DNA of 10,990 bases from NK4A136 sp946612125 (lineage in GTDB: Bacteria > Bacillota > Clostridia > Lachnospirales > Lachnospiraceae). Both the position numbers and the translations under genes were made by a program. Location of the stretch: contig CAMOEK010000084.1 of assembly GCA_946612125.1 (NCBI GenBank), forward strand, positions 1 to 10,990, given 5' to 3'. Position 1 is the first letter of the stretch, and each line of letters opens with the position of its first letter. Positions 1 through 6,717 of the stretch are shown here, piece by piece. Under the pieces are notes generated by a model, which saw only the letters and a program-made list of their open reading frames with translations, made no database searches and was not told where the DNA came from.

Positions 1-1
1 T

Positions 2-10
2 AAGGAGGGG
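2..10 (+). promoter_or_regulatory. Ribosome binding site of fliF
   Basis: AAGGAGGGG lies 8 nt before the ATG at 19, an almost perfect Shine-Dalgarno sequence at normal spacing, and it fixes the fliF start. The first three bases of the window are TAA, which could be the stop codon of the preceding gene (fliE would be expected), but the upstream reading frame is not visible. Confidence 0.85.
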
Positions 11-18
11 CGCTGTTA

Positions 19-1635
19 ATGGTAGATAAGATAGTAGGCTGGTTCAGATCACTGCCTAAAAGGCTGCTGGACTGGTGGGAAAAGTTTTCACGCCGGCAGA
101 AAATAATAATCGTGCTGTTGTCAGTGCTCACACTGGCAGCTTTTATCGGGCTGATCGTATGGATCACCAGACCGGAATATGTAAAGATCCATACCGCGTC
201 TTCTGCGAAGGAAGCTCAGGAGGTTATCGATCTGCTTACAGGAGATGAGATCGCTTACAAGACTTCTGAAGACGGACTTTCAATTTCCATAAACCGCAAG
301 GATTATACCAAGGCAGTGCTGCTGCTTGGCAGCAACAGTATTTCTACGGATCGTTATTCCATCGATAATGTCACCGATGGAGGCTTTTTCTCGACCGAAG
401 CGGATACCCAGAAACGATATCTGGTATATCTGGAGCAGACTCTTGAGGAGGATCTCCAGGGCTTTGATTTTGTGCGTAAAGCAGATGTTAAATTAAGCAT
501 TCCCGAGCAGAACGGGACGCTGATCGCACAGAATAAAGAGAGCTATGCGGCTGTTAAGCTGGAACTTTCCGACAAATGTGACAGTGACCAGGCTGCGGCT
601 ATGGCAAGACTTATAGCTACGGGACTTGGTAATGATACCACCAATAACATAAGCATAGTGGATACAAGCGGCAAGCTTCTGTATGCGGGCGTGGAAGAAA
701 GCGCCGGCTCCGGCAGCGCTTCATCCTTCCTTTCGACCGCAGACCAGCAGTCCAGGGCTGTTGAGGCAGATGTAAAGCGCGCCCTGCTGGGACTTAATCA
801 GTTTTCGGGCATAGAAGTGGCAGCGCATGTGGTCATCGATACCGCCAATTATGAGGAGGTAGTCCACGACTATTCGAATACAGAGACGGAAGGCGATGGC
901 GTACTGGCCAGCCGTGATACTTACCAGAGCACCAATGAGGGAACGACCGGCGGAATTCCGGGTACCGATACAAATGGTGAGCAGAATACCGGCTATGTAT
1001 ATGAGAATCAGTCAAATACTTCTTCATCGGTGATCGAGACCAGTGAGGATTTCCTTCCGGATGAGAGGATAAGGACTACGAGCAAGCAGGCAGGTGATAT
1101 CGACAGGGAGAATTCGTCTGTTACCGTAACCTTGCTTACTTATAAGATGATCAATGAGGATGATGTGCGTGAAGCCGGTGAACTTGAAGGCATCACCTGG
1201 GCACAGTACAAGCTGGCTAACGATATACGTACCGAGCTGCCGGTAGAGCAGAGCCTTATCATGGCTGTATCGAATGCTTCGGGCATCGCATCAGGAAAGA
1301 TCTCAATTCTTTCATATGAACAGCCTTTCTTTGTGGATCACGAGGGGCTTAATATAAGGCTTAATGATGTATTACAGATAATACTTATCGTTCTTATACT
1401 GGGTCTGCTGGCATTTGTCATCCTGCGCAGCATGCGCCAGGCGCGGGTGGAAGAGGCGGAGCCCGAGATCTCCATCGACGATATACTGCAGTCAACTATG
1501 ACTGAAACGGATCTGAATGAGATAGGCGTGGAGGAGAAATCCGAAGCCAGAAAGATAGTTGAGAAATTCGTTGAGGACAACCCCGAGCTGGCAGCAAATC
1601 TGCTGCGCAACTGGTTGAACGAAGATTGGAGTTAA
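19..1635 (+). CDS. fliF: Flagellar MS-ring protein FliF
   Basis: FliF oligomerises in the cytoplasmic membrane to form the MS ring, the base on which rotor, rod and export gate assemble. The 538-residue product has the family layout: a basic amphipathic N-terminus, a first membrane segment at about residues 29-49, a ring-building periplasmic region (the YLVYLEQTLEEDLQGF stretch begins at residue 134), and a Ser/Thr/Asn/Gly-rich stretch at about 285-345. That stretch contains GGIPGT (311-316), matching the family's conserved GVPG element in the beta-collar region. A second membrane segment lies at about 450-473. The cytoplasmic tail ends in ARKIVEKFVEDNPELAANLL and a WLNEDW-type terminus, the family's FliG-binding helix. 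Length is normal for the family (about 500-570). The stop is 3 nt before fliG. The start is set by the strong ribosome binding site at 2-10. Confidence 0.97.
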   Translation: MVDKIVGWFRSLPKRLLDWWEKFSRRQKIIIVLLSVLTLAAFIGLIVWITRPEYVKIHTASSAKEAQEVIDLLTGDEIAYKTSEDGLSISINRKDYTKAVLLLGSNSISTDRYSIDNVTDGGFFSTEADTQKRYLVYLEQTLEEDLQGFDFVRKADVKLSIPEQNGTLIAQNKESYAAVKLELSDKCDSDQAAAMARLIATGLGNDTTNNISIVDTSGKLLYAGVEESAGSGSASSFLSTADQQSRAVEADVKRALLGLNQFSGIEVAAHVVIDTANYEEVVHDYSNTETEGDGVLASRDTYQSTNEGTTGGIPGTDTNGEQNTGYVYENQSNTSSSVIETSEDFLPDERIRTTSKQAGDIDRENSSVTVTLLTYKMINEDDVREAGELEGITWAQYKLANDIRTELPVEQSLIMAVSNASGIASGKISILSYEQPFFVDHEGLNIRLNDVLQIILIVLILGLLAFVILRSMRQARVEEAEPEISIDDILQSTMTETDLNEIGVEEKSEARKIVEKFVEDNPELAANLLRNWLNEDWS

Positions 1636-1638
1636 CAG

Positions 1639-2646
1639 ATGGCTGATTCAAGCTTGACCGGAATACAGAAGGCGGCTGTGCTGCTGATCGCGTTGGGGCC
1701 GGAAATGAGCTCCACTGTGTTTAAGCACCTGAAAGAAGAGGAAATAGAAGACCTCACGCTGGAGATCGCCAACACACGCAGCATATCCCCTCAGGTTAAG
1801 GAAGACGTTATAAATGAGTTTTACGAGATCTGCCTTGCGCAGCAGTATATCGCAGAGGGCGGTATAGGATATGCAAAGGAACTGCTGGAAAAGGCGCTGG
1901 GCACAGAGAAAGCGCTGGATGTTATCGGCAAGCTGACTGCTTCGCTGCAGGTCAAGCCTTTTGAATTTGTAAGAAAGACTGATGCTACGCAGCTTCTCTC
2001 ATTCATTCAGGATGAGCATCCCCAGACTATTGCGCTGATCCTTTCGTATCTGTCACCTTCACAGTCGGCGCTTATCATATCGGCCCTGCCTCAGGAGAGT
2101 CAGGCAGATGTTGCAAGGCGTATTGCGACAATGGACAGGACCAGCCCCGATGTTATTCAGGAGGTGGAGCGGGTGCTTGAGAGTAAGCTGGCAAATCTGG
2201 TGAATCAGGATTACACCCAGATAGGCGGCGTGGATCAGGTAGTGGAAATATTGAACACTACCGACCGCGGTACGGAAAAGCATATCATGGAGATACTCGA
2301 GATAGAGGATCCCGAGCTGGCCGACGAGATCAGAAAGAAGATGTTCGTATTCGAAGATATTCTTCTTTTGGACAACAAGGCTATACAGCGTGTATTGCGT
2401 GAAGTGGATAACGGAGATCTGGAACTGGCGCTCAAGGGTACAAATGAAGAAGTGCAGAATGCGATCTTCACCAACCTCTCCAAGCGTCTTGCCGAGATGA
2501 TTAAAGAGGATATGGAATTTATGGGGCCTGTTCGTATGAAGGACGTTGAAGATGCCCAGCAGAAGATAGTCAACGTGATCCGTAAGCTGGAGGATACCGG
2601 TGAGATCATCATATCCCGAGGCGGAGGTGACGAGGTAATTGTCTAA
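1639..2646 (+). CDS. fliG: Flagellar motor switch protein FliG
   Basis: FliG sits on the cytoplasmic face of the MS ring, links FliF to FliM/FliN and takes torque from the stator. The 335-residue length is typical. The N-terminal FliF-binding domain begins with LTGIQKAAVLLIALGPE. The middle domain carries the family signature EHPQTIA at residues 126-132. The C-terminal domain holds the charged torque helix (RVLREVDNGDLELALKG, 251-267), followed by the conserved segment on rotor assembly (FMGPVRMKDVEDAQQKIV). The ATG at 1639 follows the fliF stop after 3 nt, with GGAG (1628-1631) inside the end of fliF as ribosome binding site. Translation is therefore probably coupled, which suits two proteins needed in near-equal numbers. 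The last 8 bases overlap fliH. Confidence 0.97.
   Translation: MADSSLTGIQKAAVLLIALGPEMSSTVFKHLKEEEIEDLTLEIANTRSISPQVKEDVINEFYEICLAQQYIAEGGIGYAKELLEKALGTEKALDVIGKLTASLQVKPFEFVRKTDATQLLSFIQDEHPQTIALILSYLSPSQSALIISALPQESQADVARRIATMDRTSPDVIQEVERVLESKLANLVNQDYTQIGGVDQVVEILNTTDRGTEKHIMEILEIEDPELADEIRKKMFVFEDILLLDNKAIQRVLREVDNGDLELALKGTNEEVQNAIFTNLSKRLAEMIKEDMEFMGPVRMKDVEDAQQKIVNVIRKLEDTGEIIISRGGGDEVIV
2623..2630 (+). promoter_or_regulatory. Ribosome binding site that sets a TTG start for fliH
   Basis: GGAGGTGA lies inside the end of fliG, 8 nt before the TTG at 2639. It matches the 16S rRNA 3' end almost fully and no competing ATG lies nearby: the first in-frame ATG is residue 36. This supports TTG as the true fliH start and coupling to fliG. 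Confidence 0.75.
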
Positions 2647-3475
2647 TTTTATCAAAGGCGGCTTCGTCAGCGTTGAATCCGGCAAGAAGCTGACCATAAA
2701 TTCAAATACCTTTGTTGAAAAACGGCTTGAGGAGCTGCGTTCCAAGATGGTTGAGGAACCGCCGGAGGTGATAGAAGAAGGCTTTTCCGAAGGTCTGGAT
2801 CCTCTGCAGGTTGAGCGGCTGGTGTCGGCGCCCGAGGAGGATTCTTCTTTTATAAAGGCAGGCGGGGCTATAAGCCGCGAAGAAATGGACGCCAGATTAA
2901 AAGAAGCCAGGGAAGAGGCGGAAGCCATTTTAGAGACGGCCAGAAAAGAAGCTGAACAGATACGCGGCGCGGCCAGAGATGAAGGAAGGGAAGAAGGTTA
3001 CCGTGACGGACGCAGGGAAGCCGAGGAAGAATGCAGACGTCAGTACCGTGAAAAAGAACAGGAGTGTGAAGCGCGCGTAGCTGCGGCGGAGCGTGATTTC
3101 AATAAAAGGAGCGAGGAACTGGAGCCACTGCTGGTGGACAAGATCAGCGGCATTTTTGAAAGAGTGACCGGAGCCAGGCTGGAAAATGACAGGGATACGG
3201 TGCTGTATCTCCTTAACCGGGCACTTACCGGAGTAGACAGCGGCCGTAATTATGTGGTCCATGTCTCCTCTGTTGATTATGAAAATGTAAGGGCGCAGAA
3301 AGAGCAGGTTGCAAAGGGAACAGGCATACTGCCCGAAAATTTTGAGATAGTTGAGGATTCAACTTTAAGCCCCAATTCCTGTCTGATAGAGAGCGAAGGC
3401 GGAATATGGGACTGTTCGCTGGGAACGCAGTTATCGCTTTTGGTACAGCAGCTTAAGATATTGAGTTATGAGTAG
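2639..3475 (+). CDS. fliH: Flagellar export ATPase regulator FliH
   Basis: FliH forms a dimeric stalk that binds FliI, holds it inactive in the cytoplasm and docks it at the FliN/FlhA export platform. The 278-residue product begins MSNFIKGGFV, like clostridial FliH proteins. It has an acidic N-terminal part and a long Glu/Arg/Ala-rich coiled coil at about residues 80-170. Within the coil is the GxxxGxxxG pattern characteristic of FliH (G116, G120, G124). The C-terminal domain (about 170-278) ends in GGIWDCSLGTQLSLLVQQL, corresponding to the conserved Gly-x-x-Asp-x-Ser-Leu element of the FliH/V-ATPase E-subunit fold. The start is TTG, overlapping fliG by 8 nt, with a strong ribosome binding site. 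Identity rests on this architecture and its place between fliG and fliI, since FliH sequences diverge quickly. Confidence 0.93.
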   Translation: MSNFIKGGFVSVESGKKLTINSNTFVEKRLEELRSKMVEEPPEVIEEGFSEGLDPLQVERLVSAPEEDSSFIKAGGAISREEMDARLKEAREEAEAILETARKEAEQIRGAARDEGREEGYRDGRREAEEECRRQYREKEQECEARVAAAERDFNKRSEELEPLLVDKISGIFERVTGARLENDRDTVLYLLNRALTGVDSGRNYVVHVSSVDYENVRAQKEQVAKGTGILPENFEIVEDSTLSPNSCLIESEGGIWDCSLGTQLSLLVQQLKILSYE

Positions 3476-3500
3476 GAGAGGGGAGCTGACGCCCCCTTTC
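3476..3500 (+). terminator. Terminator-like hairpin directly after fliH
   Basis: GAGAGGGG (3476-3483) can pair with CCCCTTTC (3493-3500), giving 8 pairs including one G-U around a 9-nt loop, followed by TTTCAATA. The T tract is interrupted, so this may be a weak or leaky terminator, or an RNA processing or stability element that separates fliFGH from fliI onward. Confidence 0.4.
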
Positions 3501-3513
3501 TTTCAATAGAGCG

Positions 3514-3608
3514 GGTGTCATGCCGGATAGCGGATAGATCTGAACCCGGTGTCATATCGGATAGCGGATAGGCCGCGCCCGGTGTCATCCTGAGCGAAGC
3601 GAAGGATC
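3514..3608. repeat. Three related repeat units in the fliH-fliI spacer
   Basis: Three units begin with the same GGTGTCAT: 3514-3540, 3548-3574 and 3581-3608. Units 1 and 2 continue with a tandem CGGATAG CGGATAG and differ at only a few bases. Unit 3 continues CCTGAGCGAAGCGAAGGATC, a form I recall as a common dispersed intergenic repeat in many bacteria (from memory, not searched). Units 1 and 2 look like diverged versions of unit 3. The array ends 17 bp before the fliI ATG. It contains no gene. Confidence 0.8.
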
Positions 3609-3625
3609 TTTCTTTACATAAAACT

Positions 3626-4930
3626 ATGAACGATTATAACCTCGAAAAATATGACGCGGCGGCAGAAAAACTTTATTATCGCAAGCTGGGAAAAATAGTG
3701 AATGTGGTGGGACTGACGCTGGAGAGCGCAGGCCCGGATGCCAAGATGGGCGATATGTGCAAGATCACCACAACTGCCGGCAATGTGATAATGAGCGAGG
3801 TCGTGGGTTTTAAGAATAACATGACCCTGCTGATGCCCTACGAGAATACTGAGGGCATAGGCGCCGGCTGTGTAGTTGAGAATATGGAGAGGCCGCTTTC
3901 GGTACAGGTTGGAGACTTCCTGCTGGGACAGATACTGGACGGTCTTGGCAGGCCGATAAGCAAATTCACTCCGGTAGGAGAGACCTGGTTTCCGCTTGAT
4001 GCAAAGAGTCCGGATCCGATGACAAGGACCATAATAAACGAAGCGCTGCCGCTGGGAGTAAAGGCTGTGGATGGTCTTATAACTGTTGGCAAGGGCCAGC
4101 GAATAGGCATTTTCGCCGGCTCCGGCGTAGGTAAGTCCACGCTGATGGGCATGTTTGCCCGGAATACCAAGGCAGAGCTCAATGTTATAGCGCTGATAGG
4201 AGAGCGTGGCCGTGAGGTGCGCGAATTCATAGAAAGGGACTTGGGCCCCGAAGGCATGAAGAGGAGTGTCGTGGTATGCGCGACTTCCGATAAGCCTGCT
4301 TTGGAGCGTAAAAAAGCTGCACAGACGGCTACGGCTATCGCGGAGTATTTCCGCAGCCGGGGCAAGGATGTGCTCCTTATGATGGATAACCTGACGCGTT
4401 TTTCAATGGCGCAGCGTGAGATAGGGCTGGCTACAGGTGAACCTCCCGTAACCCGCGGGTATCCGCCCAGTGTATATTCGGAGATGCCCAAGCTGCTTGA
4501 ACGAGCCGGCAGGGATGATAAAGGTTCCATCACAGGGCTTTATGCCGTGCTGGTGGATGGCGATGATTTTAACGAGCCCATTACCGATACGGCCCGTGGT
4601 ATACTGGACGGGCATATAATGCTTTCGCGCCGTCTGGGTGCAAAGGGGCATTATCCCGCCATAGATGTAATGCTCTCCATCTCCCGATGCATGAGTATGG
4701 TGACGGATAAAGAGCATCGTCAGGCAGCTACCAAGCTCAAGTCGGTCATGGCCACGTATGATGAGGCAGAAGACCTGATCAATATCGGCGCTTATAAAAA
4801 AGGGTCGAACAAGAACATTGATTATGCCATTGATAAGATAGATGCGGTTAACGAATTCCTCTGTCAGGATGTAAATGAGAAATTCGATTACGAGGAGACA
4901 GAGCGTCTATTAGAAGGGCTGTTCAAATAG
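3626..4930 (+). CDS. fliI: Flagellum-specific export ATPase FliI
   Basis: FliI is the hexameric ATPase of the flagellar type III export apparatus. It hydrolyses ATP at the membrane to help unfold and deliver rod, hook and filament subunits. The 434 residues match the family, at the short end usual in Firmicutes. Visible motifs: Walker A AGSGVGKST at 164-172 (Lys170); GERGREV at 192-198, where Glu193 is the expected catalytic glutamate; Walker B with VLLMMDNLTRF (Asp254); then the conserved SMAQREIGLATGEPP and RGYPPSVYSEMPKLLERAGR segments. The N-terminal beta-barrel includes GKIVNVVGLTLES. No other start codon exists between the preceding in-frame stop at 3569 and this ATG, so the start is firm although it lacks a well-placed ribosome binding site. 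The nearest purine-rich motif, AAGGAT at 3602-3607, lies 18 nt upstream and belongs to the repeat array. Confidence 0.97.
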   Translation: MNDYNLEKYDAAAEKLYYRKLGKIVNVVGLTLESAGPDAKMGDMCKITTTAGNVIMSEVVGFKNNMTLLMPYENTEGIGAGCVVENMERPLSVQVGDFLLGQILDGLGRPISKFTPVGETWFPLDAKSPDPMTRTIINEALPLGVKAVDGLITVGKGQRIGIFAGSGVGKSTLMGMFARNTKAELNVIALIGERGREVREFIERDLGPEGMKRSVVVCATSDKPALERKKAAQTATAIAEYFRSRGKDVLLMMDNLTRFSMAQREIGLATGEPPVTRGYPPSVYSEMPKLLERAGRDDKGSITGLYAVLVDGDDFNEPITDTARGILDGHIMLSRRLGAKGHYPAIDVMLSISRCMSMVTDKEHRQAATKLKSVMATYDEAEDLINIGAYKKGSNKNIDYAIDKIDAVNEFLCQDVNEKFDYEETERLLEGLFK

Positions 4931-4951
4931 AGTAAGGGGCCCGGGGGCAGA

Positions 4952-5023
4952 GGAAAGTGAGGATGTGCCCGGTAGTCATCGGTGCAGGGAAAGTGCGTAT
5001 GTGCCCGGCAGTCATCAGTACAG
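4952..5023. repeat. Two tandem copies of a 36-bp repeat
   Basis: Copies at 4952-4987 and 4988-5023 abut exactly and agree at 31 of 36 positions. Both begin GGAAAGTG and contain GTGCCCGG followed by AGTCATC. A third, partial copy lies in inverted orientation at 5189-5222. The array sits just downstream of the fliI stop and contains no gene. Confidence 0.85.
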
Positions 5024-5222
5024 TCTGCCTTCGCTGTGCCTCCGCACTAAATTCGCGCACTCTGCCCTTAAACCGACTTGCCCCTTGAAACTCACTTGCT
5101 CACGCTAATTGCGTGAGCTGCGTTCAAACAGTTCTGCGGGGCAAGGTTGGGCAGAGCACGCTTATTAAGTGCTGCGGCAACGCTCCGTCAGATCTGCACT
5201 GATGAACTGCCGGGGAACATAC
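4997..5222. repeat. Long nested imperfect palindrome between fliI and fliJ (MITE-like or structured RNA)
   Basis: One roughly 226-bp imperfect inverted repeat fills most of the 351-bp fliI-fliJ spacer. Outer arms: 4997-5027 pairs with 5189-5222 (29 of 31 bases match, with three single-base insertions). Further in, CTCTGCCC (5060-5067) pairs with GGGCAGAG (5149-5156), CTTGCCCC (5077-5084) with GGGGCAAG (5138-5145), TTGAA (5085-5089) with TTCAA (5123-5127), and GCTCACGC (5098-5105) with GCGTGAGC (5111-5118) around the loop TAATT. All share nearly the same centre, at about 5108-5112. There is no transposase or credible ORF. It could be a non-autonomous mobile element or a folded RNA in the operon transcript. 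I saw no clear target-site duplication. Confidence 0.8.
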
Positions 5223-5281
5223 CTGAATACCGGCTGCATCGAAGCCTGCCGGAGAGCATAGCAGTAACCGGGGAGAAGAGT

Positions 5282-5737
5282 ATGGCGAGATTTCGCTACA
5301 GGATGCAAAATATATTGGAGCTTAAGGAAAAGCTGGAGGAACAGGAGAAGAATAACTTCGCCGCGCGCCGGGCTGCGCTCACGGAAGAAGAAGATAAGAT
5401 GGAAGCGGTCCTGGCTAAGAGGGATCACATAGTAGAAGAGGGCAAGGCGCTAAGGCTTACGACCATAGATGTGACCCGCATACGTGAAAACCAGCGCGCA
5501 AAGGAATATGTTGAAGAAGAAGTAAAGCAGCAGCGCATCAAAGTGCGCATTGCGGAAAAGAATCTGGATGCTGCCAGGCTTAAGATGCAGGCGGCGATGC
5601 AGGAACGCAAGATACACGAGAAGATGAGAGAGAAGGCCTTTGAGCGTTTTGTTGAAGAACAGAACGCCGAGGAGGTAAAAGAGATAGACCAGCTTACCAG
5701 CTACGTTTACGGAACCAAAGAAGACGATGATGAATAA
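5282..5737 (+). CDS. fliJ: Flagellar export chaperone/stalk protein FliJ
   Basis: FliJ is a coiled-coil protein that inserts into the FliI ring like the gamma subunit of F1-ATPase and helps couple the ATPase to FlhA. From the ATG at 5282 the product has 151 residues, close to the usual roughly 147, and begins MARFRYRMQNILELKEKLEEQ. This is the family N-terminus: basic and aromatic residues followed by a heptad-rich helix. Nearly the whole chain is Lys/Glu/Arg/Ala-rich helix, and only the acidic tail breaks the pattern. GGGGAG (5270-5275) lies 6 nt before the ATG. The frame stays open upstream to a TTG at 5147, but that stretch reads through the right arm of the palindrome and is not protein-like, so I reject it as coding. 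Spacing to the next gene is 40 nt. Confidence 0.92.
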   Translation: MARFRYRMQNILELKEKLEEQEKNNFAARRAALTEEEDKMEAVLAKRDHIVEEGKALRLTTIDVTRIRENQRAKEYVEEEVKQQRIKVRIAEKNLDAARLKMQAAMQERKIHEKMREKAFERFVEEQNAEEVKEIDQLTSYVYGTKEDDDE

Positions 5738-5777
5738 AAGCGCTTAACGTGGCGGAAAGCCTAAGGAGGAACTGATA

Positions 5778-6629
5778 ATGGCTGAAGATTATAAAGCCGA
5801 ACGGAAAAAACTCGACGAAGAGAAAAAGAAACTAAAGAAAGAGCAGGATGCCCAGCGCAAGGAAGCGAAAAAGAGGGCCAGGGAACTGGCAAACCAGGAA
5901 GCGGAACTGGAGGGGGAAACCACCGGAGGCGGTATCTCCATGTTCTTCGTGACGCTCTTTATCATAGTGATATGGCTGCTGATCCTGGGCATACTGATCA
6001 AGCTGGATGTAGGCGGTTTCGGAAGCGGAGTTCTGGCGCCTGTCATAGGCAATGTTCCTGTGCTCAATAAGATACTTCCGAAGGATACCACTACCGAGAC
6101 AGAGGATCTCGAGGCTTATTACGGCTATACTTCCCTGGATGAAGCTGTGGACCAGATAAAGGCGCTTGAGCTTGAGCTTCAGAGCGCAAGAACGGCTAAT
6201 GCCACTTATGCTACCGATGTTGCCCTTTTGCAGGGCGAGGTCGAAAGACTGCAGACCTTTGAAAAATCACAGGAGGAATTCCAGCGCATACGCACGGAAT
6301 TCTACGAGGAAGTAATATATTCGGAAAACGGCCCCGGGCCTGATGAGTACCGCAAATACTACGAGCAGATAGACCCTGCAACGGCGGAATACCTTTATCA
6401 GCTGGTGGTAAAGAGCACGGCGGCGTCCGCGCAGATGGCTGATTATGCATCAGCTTATGCGGCAATGCCTCCGGAAGAAGCGGCTGCCATCTTTGATACT
6501 ATGGGAAATTCGCTTGAACTGGTGGGCGAGATACTCTGGTCCATGACCAGCGCCCAGCGCGGCGCGATCCTTGCGCAAATGAATGAGGATATCGCAGCAC
6601 AGGTCACCCGTATTATGGATCCTCAATAA
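5778..6629 (+). CDS. ylxF: YlxF-like membrane coiled-coil protein with MotE/MgtE_N-like C-terminus
   Basis: This gene occupies the position of Bacillus ylxF, between fliJ and fliK. The 283-residue product has four visible parts. Residues 1-48 are a highly charged Lys/Glu/Arg helix, presumably cytoplasmic. Residues 55-74 are one membrane segment (MFFVTLFIIVIWLLILGILI). Residues about 108-165 are a predicted coiled coil. Residues about 219-283 (QMADYASAYAAMPPEEAAAIFDTM and onward to the end) resemble the MgtE N-terminal/MotE helical domain. Related domains occur in rhizobial MotE, a chaperone for the stator-associated protein MotC, and in spirochete FlbB, a basal-body collar protein. A role in stator or basal-body assembly is therefore inferred, not shown. 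The ribosome binding site AAGGAGG (5763-5769) is 8 nt from the ATG. The symbol is given by position and architecture only. Confidence 0.8.
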   Translation: MAEDYKAERKKLDEEKKKLKKEQDAQRKEAKKRARELANQEAELEGETTGGGISMFFVTLFIIVIWLLILGILIKLDVGGFGSGVLAPVIGNVPVLNKILPKDTTTETEDLEAYYGYTSLDEAVDQIKALELELQSARTANATYATDVALLQGEVERLQTFEKSQEEFQRIRTEFYEEVIYSENGPGPDEYRKYYEQIDPATAEYLYQLVVKSTAASAQMADYASAYAAMPPEEAAAIFDTMGNSLELVGEILWSMTSAQRGAILAQMNEDIAAQVTRIMDPQ

Positions 6630-6652
6630 TCTTTGACCTTGTTATACGGGGT

Positions 6653-6680
6653 TAAGATAATCCGGTAACCATCCGATAAT
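6653..6680 (+). promoter_or_regulatory. Candidate sigma-28 (SigD/FliA) promoter before fliK
   Basis: TAAG (6653-6656) is followed after exactly 16 nt by CCGATAAT (6673-6680). The known flagellar sigma-28 consensus is TAAA, about 15 nt, then GCCGATAA, so both elements and the spacing fit with one -35 mismatch. Transcription would start near 6686, about 30 nt before the fliK ATG, leaving its ribosome binding site in the leader. Confidence 0.6.
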
Positions 6681-6717
6681 CTCATTGTAAACATCTAATG
6701 ATCGAGGAGGATATCAT

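Noticed and set aside
1..3. Stop codon of fliE
   Set aside because: TAA at the very first bases is suggestive, but the upstream frame is outside the window, so it cannot be assigned.
2059..2928. 289-codon open frame on the - strand across fliG and fliH
   Set aside because: It is antisense to two well-supported genes, its product resembles no family I know, and it has no reason to exist beyond the codon bias of the + strand genes.
3838..4533. 231-codon open frame on the - strand across fliI
   Set aside because: It is a shadow of the FliI catalytic domain, with low-complexity Ser/Arg/Pro-rich translation.
4952..5023. CRISPR array suggested by 36-bp repeats
   Set aside because: The two units abut directly with no spacers, they are only 31/36 identical, and no cas gene is present.
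5147..5281. N-terminal extension of fliJ from a TTG at 5147
   Set aside because: The stretch reads through the right arm of the palindrome, has no FliJ-like residues, and the ATG at 5282 has a good ribosome binding site and gives the normal FliJ length and N-terminus.
6681..6717. Sigma-A promoter before fliK
   Set aside because: TTGTAA is present but no acceptable -10 element lies at the right distance before the start codon.
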